A stretch of DNA of 64,000 nucleotides from Diplodia intermedia. Taxonomy: Eukaryota; Ascomycota; Dothideomycetes; Botryosphaeriales; Botryosphaeriaceae. Positions 52,901-63,171 of the stretch are shown in pieces. The notes under the pieces were generated by a model. It made no database searches and was not told the origin of the DNA. It saw only the letters and a list, made by a program, of their open reading frames with translations. The first letter of the stretch is position 1. Every line of letters starts with the position of its first letter. The stretch covers positions 297,571 to 361,570 of the forward strand of contig JAKEKT010000032.1 of the NCBI GenBank assembly GCA_021495925.1, read 5' to 3'. A program made the position numbers and the translations under genes.

Positions 52901-54980
52901 ATGGGCGCAACCCCGAACCTTCACCCTCCCGACGAAGAACCGTTTACGCATTGTCTTCTTCCAGACTATCACATACGCCTCGTCCACATCCTGCCCTCGC
53001 AGCTTCCTGACGCCCCAATCGCATGCCGCATCACCGTCCACCAATATCATGAACAACGTCCAAAGTATGAGGCTCTGTCGTACACTTGGGGTGACCCACA
53101 AGACGGCACACATACGATATGGATTGACGAACGGCCCTTCGCTGTTCGCTCAAACCTGTGGCTTTTCCTGAATCAGCTGAGGCAGAAGTGCTACGCCCGC
53201 GTTGTGTGGGCCGATGCAATCTGTATTAACCAGCTGAACACGGATGAGCGCAATCACCAGGTCGGCCTCATGGACCGCATCTACCGGAACGCCGATCGGA
53301 CTCTTATCTGGCTCGGTCCAGCGGGCCAACACAGTGACGCTTTGTTCGAGTCCATACCAAGAATGGAAAAAGTGTCTCTACTACATCAAGAACTGCTCGA
53401 AAAATTCCCAAGCCCCCGAGATCAACAGGCGTCTTCTGATTTCTACAAGGCAATGCCCCCATCTTCTTCCGAAATGACTCAACATACTAACTTTCCACAA
53501 GCAATGGCTGGATATACGCAACTGGTACCACGAGCGCATTCGAATGCTGAAAAGCCCTTTCTCCAGCTTATTGGGGTTTCAAATGCCCCAGGACCCGGTA
53601 TTGCGTCTTGAAATTGAACATGGTATCTCCGATGTAGAATTCCGCGACATTCTGAGGCAAAGATTTCCACTAGTCGCGCGGGAAAAAAACAAATTACTTA
53701 TGGACTTTGAAACGACCTTTCGAATGGCCTTCGTCACCTGCGCCTTCCTATCCAAAGCTCTTTCCGACCTAGTTAGACGACCGTACTGGGGAAGAGTTTG
53801 GATTGTCCAGGAGCTCGTATTATCACCTCATATTGAGCTCTTTTGCGGCAGCAAGGCCGCGCCATGGAACGGATTATGCCAGCTCTTGCGCTTATGCGAT
53901 GCTAGGGCTACGCATGAGAACGTGCTGGCAGTATCGGCCAGTATGGCAGCACCACTACACCAAGAGTGGCAACGGCGACATGGCACAACTGAACAGTCAA
54001 GAATGGACACTCCGAGCGGGTTCAAGGGACTCGAGAGTGTCTTGGATCAGTTTGAAGCCTCCATGTGCGCCGACATACGAGATAAGATCTATGGGCTTCT
54101 TGGACTGGCCGATGCACCACTGGAGGCCGATTACTACAAGACGCCCATCCAGCTCTTCTCACATTCGATGGTGCTATTTGCCTCCGACCTTTCCCAAGAG
54201 AGTGCAGCTGGGCAAGAAAGCCTAGTATCAAACCTTCTGCACTTTGGCAAACTACTTTCGCGCACTCTGAAACTGGAGGTCCACGGTTCAGAAGGTAGCT
54301 CAAGCACCAATCAATATGGCAGCATCTTCCGGTCTTCGGGAGTCTTGGTTGGAAGCGTACTTGTCTCGGGACTGGACATCCAGAACTCGGGGGAATCCGA
54401 AAACGACTTCCTCGACAACCTGTTGGCGTGTCTACCGGCAGGCGAGTCTGCAACACGACAGACTCATTTTCGCGCGAATGTTGTTCAATGCATGAAACGG
54501 TTGAAAAGTGTTATCCCACTTCTTTGGGCCAAGTCCACTTGCTCTGTCGACTATACACAGTTTCGCACCGACGTCACAGTTTCTAAAGCTGAGGTCACAC
54601 TGGTTTCGCTAATCTCTACTCCGGCAGACCGTCCCGAAAGCCCAGCCTGGAACAAACCTTCTCCCGGCAAGGCCAGGGAGTTGTGCTGGTTTTCCTCTGC
54701 TGGCGGATGCGTTGGAGTTTCTGATGTAGATATGCGAAAGGGCGATCTCATTTGCAACTGCGGTAGCATCGGCCGAACACATGCAATAATCATGCGCGAG
54801 ACACCCTCTGGGCTTCAGGTAGTTGGGAGGGCCATGCTCTCTGGTAGTCCCTACAGGAAGGCTTCCGTTCCATCGGTTGTCGAACAAGGATCTGGTCGGG
54901 GAAGGATCAACCTTTTGAACTTGGAGATCTCATTCGACGCCGTTTCTCTCCTTGCCTTTGTATTGTTTCCATTTCCCTGA
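52901..54980 (+). CDS. HET-domain protein (2 exons, 675 aa)
   Basis: Exons 52901-53449 and 53502-54980 total 2028 nt in frame; the 52-bp intron begins GC and ends AG after an ACTAAC branch point. The start MGATPNLHPP was chosen because the HET domain begins soon after; the frame is open further upstream without recognisable content. HET motifs: 'YEALSYTWGDPQDG', 'VVWADAICINQLNTDERNHQ', 'MDRIYRNADRTLIWLG' and, after the intron, 'RPYWGRVWIVQELVL' and 'DIRDKIYGLLGLAD'. HET proteins are linked to non-self recognition and vegetative incompatibility in Pezizomycotina, where allelic or non-allelic mismatch triggers cell death, but most copies have no known partner. The C-terminal 350 residues have no recognised repeat domain such as NACHT or WD40. 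Element copies C and D flank the gene. Confidence 0.9.
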
Positions 54981-55293
54981 AGACTTTCTTTAAGCATTTT
55001 GTTAGCACTGCAGCAACCACGTCTGATATATCTGGATTTCGAACGAGGGATTTCGGATTAGGTGCTCTTTCTCATATCACGACAGATCGACTCATGATAA
55101 TTTGGTTATTGCTTACTTTTAACCTCTTGCATCCCAAGGACTAACAAATCTGACCCGTATCCCCGCTGCAGCCCTCTGAACATATTGGTGTAACTCATGA
55201 ATCCAGGACACAGAAGTTGCGAAGATACGATCCCGCCTCCGTGGGCTGTAGAAGTAAATGGCCTGATATAGCTGTGGATTACATGAGCCACCC

Positions 55294-55363
55294 TACGTGG
55301 ACAGTTGAAGCAAATTTCCGGACATAAATACAAGCTTTGAGCTTGTTCAAACTCACCCACGTA
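55294..55363 (+). mobile_element. MITE-like element, copy D
   Basis: 70 bp, TA-bounded, starting TACGTGGACAGTTGAAGCAA and ending CTCACCCACGTA. Here the two ends are clear inverted repeats (TACGTGG against CCACGTA, extending imperfectly to about 25 bp). Internal TTTCCGGACATAAATACAAG matches the family core. It lies about 310 bp downstream of the HET-domain stop. Confidence 0.7.
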
Positions 55364-56333
55364 CGTATGATGTAATGCTTCTGAAGGCTTTACTCTTTTG
55401 CCGCCTGCTGTGAGGGCACCGTCTGTGTCCCCAAATGAAAAACCTGGACCCACTTAGGCAGACATCTTCCTCCCGCCGATAGCCCCTCGGAGAAAGGCGA
55501 CGTCCGCAGCGTCCCTCGATCATGCTGCCTAGTAGCCCTGAACAGTATGTGGAGGCTTTGCGAAGATTTGAGCCGACACACAAACCACTTCCTAAACACC
55601 ACCTCAAACTGAAATAGCAAGTAAACCCATGACCTCACAGCCATCACAGCTTCCGACCCCCGGACCAACTCCGCTGCACGTGGGACGCACGACATGACCA
55701 ATGAGAGGAGCGCGATCCGATGTTCTGGCGAGGGATCTGAGTCGACTGGACCAGTATGACTGTACCTACCGCAATAGCCACAAGAGGGGTGGCTGAACTG
55801 AGACGGTAAGCAGGGATACGGTTCCTCCAGCGATGCCTATTCGAGAAAAAGGGCCTCCGGCTGGCGCGGTGGGACAGACACCACATCAACGTTGCAGATG
55901 ATATATGACGCTCCCCCTCGTCAACCAGCCACAGGGCTGACGGCGCGGGAAGGAAGGGGTCCATCCGCGGACGGTGACTCCCGCTGAGCTAATACTGCGG
56001 GTAAGAGGGAGGGAAAAGCAGCCAAATTATGGGTCTGCGGGCGATACGAGTCGGGCCACACAAGGATGTTAGCGAATGTGATTTGGGGGCGATTTGACAG
56101 CTGTGCCTCCACACCACCGCAGCTGATTGGCCGCGAGCAGGCATCACCGCCACACTTGCCCAACAGTATAGCCGCCGGCAACGGTTTATTTTGGTCCCTG
56201 CCCCCCCTCCCCCGTCCGTCGGCCGATCCTGAAGGATTCGCTTTGCTGTGGCGCTTTCGACTGTTAATACTTCCCTTTGCGTGTGACATCCCGCCTAATT
56301 ATTCTCCGGGAAAACCACCTTGGCTGTGCAAGT

Positions 56334-56375
56334 GTAAGCCGTACCTGCGAGAAAACTGCCGTAAGCCGTACCTGC
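56334..56375 (+). repeat. 15-bp direct repeat, 27-bp spacing
   Basis: GTAAGCCGTACCTGC occurs at 56334-56348 and 56361-56375, about 520 bp upstream of the second P450. Possible factor-binding repeat or slippage remnant. Confidence 0.7.
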
Positions 56376-56814
56376 AACGTATGCACGGCGGAACGCCAAG
56401 TTCTCTCTTTTTTTGCTTGAGAGGTCGGTCAGACGGAACAGCCGAGAATGAGAATCGTAAGAACACCCGACTATTTCAGTGGAGGCTGCAACAAGTCTTT
56501 ACGGGCGGCTGTCCGTTAGGCAGCGCTTCAAGGACTTGTTGTCCACCGGCCGGCCCAGGGATGGATTTATTTGGTGTGTGTAGCAGCGAAAAAAAAAAAA
56601 AAGTGGCGCAACCAACAATGGACACCGGACATCGTGAGTCTTGGGGCAGGGCGCAGCAGCCAGCAGTAACCTGCACATGAGCGCTTCGGAGGGCCGAATC
56701 CAACATGTTGCCTTGTGCCTGGGAATACGCGGGAGGAGGGAGCCTCAATCATGCGTCAGACGGACCCTCCGCTGCGGCGCTCTGCTCTGCCAGGACAACC
56801 CGCCATGCACTCTC

Positions 56815-56820
56815 TATAAA
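56815..56820 (+). promoter_or_regulatory. TATA box of P450 gene
   Basis: TATAAA about 76-81 bp upstream of the ATG at 56896. Motif and spacing fit a core promoter. Confidence 0.6.
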
Positions 56821-56895
56821 GCAGTGAGAGCGGCATGGTCCAAGCAGAAGACCCCAAACCCAGCAAGAGGAAAGCAAATCTCACCTTCCTTGGCC

Positions 56896-58673
56896 ATGTT
56901 ATCGCAAATCCTTCCCATCCACCTCGGCTGGGCCGCATGGCTCCTGCTGGCCGTGGCGTTGCTGGCAGCCGCCCTGATCTACTCCTTCATCTACGAGGAC
57001 AGACCGTACCCAAACATCCCCATGGTGGGCAAAGTGCCGTGGGATTTCCTGAACATGAAGACCAAGGAGCACTTTGTGCGCCACGCCAACGAAGTCATGG
57101 CGCAAGGCATGATCGAAGTCAGTCCCATCTCCCACCCACACCAACATACAACCCGCCCTCGCCATCCAAACCCCCCCACTAACCTCCCCTCCCCCCACAA
57201 CAGCACCCCACCCACCCCTTCCAAGTCAACGGCGCCAACGGCCCCATCATCATCCTCCCGCGCCTCTTCGCCGAAGAAATCCGCCACGACCCGCGCCTCT
57301 CCTTCACCGGCGTCATCGAGCACAACTTCTTCCCCTCCTACGCCGGTCTCGAAATCTTCTCCCCCATCGGCCCCGGCAACGACATCCTCCAAGAAGTCGT
57401 GCGCAAGCACCTCACGCTCTCCCTCGACGCCCTAACACCCGCACTGTCGGACGAGATGGGGCTCGCCGTCGCCACGCTGCTTCTGCCGCGGGCGACGTCT
57501 CCCAAAGACGAAGAAGGGAGCGGCGCGGACGGGTGGAAGCGCGTCAAATTCTTCCACGTCGCGCCCGAATTGACGGCGCGCGTGTCGAGCCGCGCCTTCC
57601 TCGGCGCGCCGCTGTGCCGCGACGCGCGCTGGCTGGACGTCGCCGTGCGGTACACGATCGACTCGTTCTTCGCCGTGCGCGCGCTGCGCGTCGTGCCCCC
57701 CGTGCTGCGGCCCGTCGCGCAGCACTTCCTGCCCGAGATGCGCGTGGTGCGCGACGAGGTGCGGCGGGCGCGGGTGGTCGTCGGGGCCGAGGTCGAGGAG
57801 AGAAGGCGGGCGCGGCTCGAGGCGCAGTGTCGCGGGGAGGAGGAGGACGAAGGCAAGGGTGGTCGGGACGCGATAGCCTGGTTTGATGAGGTGGCGGGCG
57901 ACAGGGAATATGACATTGTGCGCGAGCAGATGATGTTGAGCGTCGCGGCGATCCACACGACAAGCGTGACACTGATGGCGCTGCTGTACGACCTGGCGGA
58001 GAACCCCGAGTGGATAGGCCGCGTGCGGGAGGAGGTGGTGGCGGTGTTGAGGGAGGATGGCGGGTGGGGCAAGAACACGCTGGGGAAGATGCGGCTGCTG
58101 GACAGCTGCATGAAGGAGAGCCAGCGGCTGCATACGGTCGGAGCGCGTGAGTGGCCCCCGGAATCTCCATCCCCTCGCTCTTCTCGCTTTCGTTTGAGGC
58201 GGGAACGATTTGCTGACAATGACGCAGTCTCCATGAACCGCCGCGTCGAGCAAGCCATGACCCTCTCCGACGGCACGCACCTGCCCCGCGGCGCCCTCCT
58301 CGGCATCCCGACCATCACCATGCGCGACCCCAGCGGCCGCTGGGGCCCCTCGGCCGCGCGCTTCGTCGGCGACCGCTTCCTCCGGCTGCGCGAGCAACAA
58401 TCCGGCACCGGCGGCGGCGGCAGCAGCAACCGCTGGCAGTTCGTCAGCACCTCCGCCGACCACATGGGCTTCGGCTACGGGCGGCAGGCCTGCCCGGGCC
58501 GCTTCTTCGCCGCCGCCCAGATCAAGGTGTCCATCGTGCACCTGCTGCTGAACTTCGACTGGCGCTGGGAGGCGGGCAAGGGCCAGCCGCGGAGCGTCAT
58601 TCAGTCGGAGCATATCCCCGATCCCGAGGCCGAGATTCTGTTCAGGAGGAGGACGCCGGAGATTGAGTTGTAG
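56896..58673 (+). CDS. cytochrome P450, ent-kaurene-oxidase-like (3 exons, 536 aa)
   Basis: Exons 56896-57117, 57204-58146 and 58228-58673 total 1611 nt in frame. An N-terminal membrane anchor ('AAWLLLAVALLAAALIYSF') is followed by 'YPNIPMVGK'. The I-helix motif is AAIHTTS, with His in place of the usual acidic residue, as in the ent-kaurene-oxidase type of fungal P450s. The K-helix ExxR is 'KESQR', followed across intron 2 by 'LSMNRRVEQAMTLSDGTHLP'. The haem loop is 'HMGFGYGRQACPGRFFA' (FxxGxxxCxG). The length is normal. Family resemblance is to CYP68/CYP503-like enzymes that oxidise terpenoid or other secondary metabolites; the substrate is unknown, and no terpene or polyketide synthase lies in the window. 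The adjacent minus-strand MFS protein is of sugar-transporter type, so a metabolite cluster is not supported. Confidence 0.92.
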
Positions 58674-59262
58674 GTGATGAGTTGTCCTGTAGCCGCGGCT
58701 GTAGGATTTGTTTTTTTCTTTTTCCTGTTTGGATCATTGGGTTGGAACTGTTGGTTGTTGCATAGCCTCGGCGTTGGCATTCGCATTTTTTGGAACTGTC
58801 GGATGGTAGAAATCGTCGCAAGACACACATCATGGGTGGCGCTCGGGGGCTTCTTTTGTTTGGCTTACTGTACGGATTCGCAACTCGCTCTATGTTGTAT
58901 GTATCATGAATGTGATCTTTGATGATCAGCACCGGAATTCGCGTGACGTGGAGCTCTTGTCCGGATATAAAAGCTAACCAGAGAATTGCGTGAATACGTC
59001 CGGACCTGATCTTCGAATCCATCGAGCACTTCATGTGTTTTGGTCGAAGTCTAGTTGTTGCTGATCGTTTCGTCCGGGAAATCATGCTCGATTCGTGAAC
59101 CCATCACCGGATTTGCTTCTCAGCCGGGCAAATCGGTATATTAAAAGTATGTCATTATCTTTTCCTGTTGTATATGTACCGTCTCTTCATAATCCATGAT
59201 GCATCAAACCATCTTCATATCCACTCTGTACATTCCCATTAGCGTCTCTTTCGTCCCTCTCT
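58674..59262. other. convergent 3' spacer
   Basis: Between the P450 stop and the 3' end of the convergent transporter gene. A stretch near 58945-58990 (GACGTGGAGCTCTTGTCCGG) weakly recalls the inverted-repeat family core but was not called as a copy. Confidence 0.4.
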
Positions 59263-61081
59263 TTAAACTTTCTCCACGTACGCGACGCCGCTCTTATCGT
59301 CCTTCCCGTGGCTGTGATGCAGGGGGTCGATCTGCTGGCCATACGCATCCACGACGCTCGAGTGAATGGCCGTCTCGAAAACGTTAATCTCGGTGGAGGC
59401 GAATTTGCGCGCGCTGACGCCCTTCTCGAACAGGATGTCCATCTCAGCGAATGAGCGTCCCGAGGGTTCCGGAAGACGGAAGTAGGTGTAGATGATACAC
59501 AAGAAGCAGATACCCGACCAAAAGAAGCCGGTATAGTTGCCCCAATTCCAAGCACCGGGATTAAGCATGTACGGGGAGAGAACACCGCAAATAATTCCTA
59601 AAAAAAAAGCCAAAGAGGTTAGCATGATGGATATTTTAAGGTTCGTCGATAGTGTACGAACCTACGACGTTGTACAAGTTCCTTCCAAGTACAACGGTCT
59701 TCACTTGGAGACGGCGGCTGGAAATCTCAGAAACCAGCGAGTAAGCGACGCTTCCAACGGTAGACTGATAGACCACTGCCCAACAGATCATGATAGCTCC
59801 GGTGGCGAGAGAAGCGGCATCGCGGTGAGACTCCGGCACGAAGCCCAGGCAACCCATGACAAAAAGCATGAGGCACAGACCGATCAAACCATAGAAGTAT
59901 AGCGACCGGCGACCAACACCCCGCGCCATGAGGAACCAAGCGACCAGGGTGAATAAAACGTTGATACTGTATTGGCCAAGTGCAAATGAATAAGACGTAG
60001 AGGTTGGAAGGCCAGCCTGCTGAAGGAAGTACGTCGAGTAAGACGAGAAGGCGTTGCCCGAAAGATTCTGCATGGCCCACACCATACAAATGATCTCGGT
60101 ACGGCGCAGGTCGTGTCCCCTGAAGCAGTCCATGTAAGTGGCGCCTGCAGTCGTCTCGCTCTCCAAAGCGGTAGTGTGAGTCATCATAGCAATGGTTTCA
60201 TCGGCGTCGAAGTCTGTGTCCCGGTTGAGGCTGGTGAGACGCAGGATGCTCTTCTTGGCATCCGCAACCCTGCCCTTGCGGACAAGCCACCAGGGAGATT
60301 CGGGAGCAAGGAAGATGATAACGATGAGAGGAACGGGCCACATCCACTGCAAAGCGTAGGGAATGCGGAAGGACCATTCGTCATCCCGAGGCAGCATAGA
60401 CTTGATCACGCCCACTCCAATCAGCTGGCCGAAACCCCAGCAGATGTTGACATAGGTAGTCAAGTAGCCACGCAGAGCAACGGGCACGACTTCCGAGGCG
60501 TAGGTGATGGTGAGCGTCTGGAAAACACCCCACGGAACACCAGCCAAGATCTCGCCGACCTGGAGGGCAACGACTGATTGAGCAGTGAAGAAAATGGCGA
60601 TGAATCCGGTAAGGAAGAACAGCGACACCATGAGGGTCCAGCGGTAACCGAACTTGTCCGAGGCCCAACCGTTGATCATCAGACCGATGATTTCGCCGAC
60701 GTAGACACCGTTGCTGAGACCGGCCTGCCACGCCGCGGGGACCTGGTATTCGCCACTGGGAAGCTGCTCGCCGAACTTTTTGTTGAACTCCGGGAAGGCG
60801 TAGAAGTTCGACAGCAGACATGTTTGGTAGCCCTAAGAACTTGTTAGAAACTTTGTTGAATCCTACAGAAAAACATGACTGACCTCCATGACGATACAGG
60901 TCGAGATGGCGACACTCCAAGCGACGGCCTTGGGATAGAGCTTGATGCCCTGGAGAAGAGTCATGTTCTTCTCCTTCTCGGTGGCCAGCTTGGCGTCATG
61001 CTTGAGCACCTCGACCGTCTTGGTGGGCTCGAGGTCCTCGACGGGGACGGTGGTCGCGATGTCGGCCTTGGTGTCGGCCAT
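59263..61081 (-). CDS. MFS sugar:H+ symporter, maltose-permease-like (3 exons, 567 aa)
   Basis: Exons 61081-60884, 60832-59662 and 59597-59263 total 1704 nt in frame, with 51- and 64-bp introns. A hydrophilic N-terminus is followed by twelve predicted spans. Sugar-porter signatures: 'WASDKFGYRWTLMVSLFF' after TM2 (MFS loop 2-3), 'EILAGVPWGVFQTLTITYAS', 'YVNICWGFGQLIGVGVIKSM', 'PESPWWLVRKGR' (PESPRWL-type motif after TM6), 'GRRSLYFYGL' and 'EISSRRLQVKTVVLGR'. The C-terminal 'RLPEPSGRSFAEMDILFEKG' is the PETKGR-like end of the family. It is closest in character to fungal alpha-glucoside/maltose permeases, but hexose or other sugar substrates are possible. Plasma membrane, proton-coupled uptake expected. 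Two adjacent CreA-type sites lie about 130 bp upstream of the ATG. Confidence 0.9.
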
Positions 61082-61176
61082 GGTTGCTGATGGGTCGAGT
61101 GGGTCGGTGGAGGGCGGGCGACGAGGAGCAACGCAGCTGACCTGGAGCGCTGACCACCTGCGGGCGACGAGGGGGT

Positions 61177-61182
61177 CTTATA
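61177..61182 (-). promoter_or_regulatory. TATA-like element of transporter gene
   Basis: TATAAG on the minus strand about 96 bp upstream of the transporter ATG at 61081. Confidence 0.45.
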
Positions 61183-61206
61183 GGCGAGAAGATTGCAGCG
61201 ACTGCT

Positions 61207-61219
61207 GCGGGGTCTGGGG
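61207..61219 (+). promoter_or_regulatory. paired CreA/Mig1-type sites
   Basis: GCGGGG (61207-61212) and CTGGGG (61214-61219) both fit SYGGRG, the CreA carbon-repressor site, and are separated by one base about 130 bp upstream of a sugar transporter. Paired sites are the functional arrangement known for CreA. Regulation is inferred. Confidence 0.35.
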
Positions 61220-62880
61220 TAAAGGTGTGCGACCCGGCATCCTGGCATGGGCAAAGCAGGGCGCCAAGTGGGCGCGGTGCTCTCCGTCTGGGCGTGAGCG
61301 TAAAGGCGTGCGCGACGGTTCTAGCACTCCTGTGCGCTTGGGCCCGAACGCACAGCGGCCAGTCGCCGTCAATCCCGATTGAAAGACAGTAGAGCCGCTG
61401 GGACCGAGCCGGCAGTTCGATGGATGGTGGGCGGACCGTGCAGTAGCTCCTGTCGGCCGGGAGGCCAGATGCGGCTGGTGGCTGTCGGCTTATGAGGCCT
61501 GGGCTGGACGTGGTGGGTTGGGCAGACAGGAACCCGACCAGGGCGGGTCCGCGTTTTTCCCCAGCACGCGCGCTGCCAGTCCCCACGCGTCGTCCCCATG
61601 CCCCAATTTTCAGTCGATCGAGTTTCCGGCTTCGGCATGACTGCGTGGGCTACCATCGCCGGGGCTGCCAGCTTAGGGTGCACCGCCGCCGTCTCTGGCC
61701 ATCGAAGCCTGGTGGGCAGGCGGTTGGCCGGCAAGCAAAACTGGGCGTGCGCGGCTCGTCAGAGCGGCGAGAATTTGCGTGCGGCTTGAGCAGCCACGCC
61801 CGAGTTGGCGTCCATCCGATGGCCCGTGCCGAGCCTGGGCGCACGTGATGGCGGCTTATCCAGCCAATCACGGTCGCTGGTTGTCAGCTATCGCATACCG
61901 CTCCTGCCCGCCCAGCGGTCGAAGCCTTCCGCGACTCGCCCTTTGATCTGGGCGCCACCGCAGACTTGCGGCGAACAATTGCCGACCAAGTGCAAGTCGC
62001 CGACAAGCCGCCGCTGAGATGATGGCCCTCTGGTATCACAACTCGACCTCTGGATCTGAATGTTCCATCCTCGCGATCTGGAGTCGTCGTGGTGAAGAAA
62101 CGAGATGAGTGATTGCCTTGGACGATTGCGGACAGGACGCGCCTTCCTCCCTCCCGAACATTCCCGGCCTCTCTCGCGTCCGACGCCCGGTGCTCTTCCT
62201 CTCGACCTCCAACAAGACTCCATCCACACAACGACGTCACATGTGCCGGACCTCTGCATCGGAACTCGCAATGACTTATGGCAAAGCTTACATCTCCCCG
62301 CAAACCCAAACGGTGGCTGAAAAAAAGGCGTTTTAAGCTAACCCGTTCCCCGCGCCAAGACACGTGGAAACCCATTGCCGACGGGAACACACTCCCTCAA
62401 TCCCATCGTCCCCAGACCCCCCTCAGCCCCGTCGGATATCACTTTATGCGGCAAGCGGCCGCTAGTCCCGTACCCCGTGGGGAACCCGGCATGGGTCTTG
62501 TTCGGACCGCGACCCGTACCGATTTCCCCAAGGTTGCGAGGCCGACCCGCCCCAGGCCGCCGGAATCTGTTTCCCCTCCCGACGTCACCGACGCGAGCGG
62601 AATACCCTTCCCTGCTATCGCTTCCTATCAACATCAATTCGAGCGTAATCTGATGGAAGGAAGAAGCCGTTGTCAACTGCTGCATCGTTATTCTTATTCC
62701 GTCGCTCCAATTCGACTCCATTCTTGGCATTGGCATGTCCGACCTCCGGCTTGTCTCTGCTAGGCTCTTGTCGCGGGTGGGCATGTGCTTCGGGTCCCTG
62801 TCTAGTAGCGGTGCTCTTTATAATTGTGCCAGAAGCTATGAGTCTCATCGTGAAACACCTCGCAAATTGCTTAGGTCCGG

Positions 62881-63171
62881 TTGCTAAAACGTCCAAACTT
62901 GTTTCCGTTGATGTTCGAATTACTTCTTCTCTCCTGCACTCAATACCCCATAGTACCATTCAGGGTGCCTCCACCATCCTATGACGTGAGCAAGCCAGCA
63001 AAAGACCCCACCGCCATATGTATGGAGGTAATATGGCGTATCTTCCATCAGTATTGCCTTTGGGATAGATACCCACACGAAGAACAGCAGGAACTGCGAA
63101 ATCTAGTAAAATATCGCGCCCGGAACTCTCTTTCGACAAGCCATGAAAAAATTCCACCCATAGAAGAATAA
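62881..63171 (+). pseudogene. coding remnant at the border of the AT-rich block
   Basis: The last 60 or so codons of this frame read like protein ('DPTAICMEVIWRIFHQYCLW', 'HEEQQELRNLVKYRARNS') and end at TAA 63169-63171, just before the composition collapses into AT-rich sequence. The preceding codons are less convincing. I recognise no family. It may be the edge of a gene or transposon ORF cut or degraded by the neighbouring RIP-like region, or a small hypothetical gene with missing 5' exons. Confidence 0.3.

Larger units (their letters stand above)
54981..56895. other. intergenic with MITE-like copy D and P450 promoter
   Basis: 1.9 kb without a supported gene. Contains element copy D, a 15-bp direct repeat (56334-56375), a poly-A tract (about 56590-56602) and a TATA box before the second P450. 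Confidence 0.5.
61082..62880. other. intergenic, transporter upstream region
   Basis: Upstream of the transporter gene and left border of the AT-rich terminal region. Open frames up to about 190 codons exist on both strands, but none has recognisable content. Confidence 0.4.

Noticed and set aside
57338..58613. Two long minus-strand frames opposite the second P450
   Set aside because: Antisense shadows; all P450 motifs lie on the plus strand.
58945..58990. Possible fifth copy of the inverted-repeat element (GACGTGGA...TTGTCCGG)
   Set aside because: Only the core and part of one end match; the GTTGAAGCAA block and the second terminal repeat are missing.
56896..61081. Secondary-metabolite cluster made of P450 plus MFS transporter
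   Set aside because: The transporter has sugar-porter signatures and no backbone synthase or pathway regulator is nearby.
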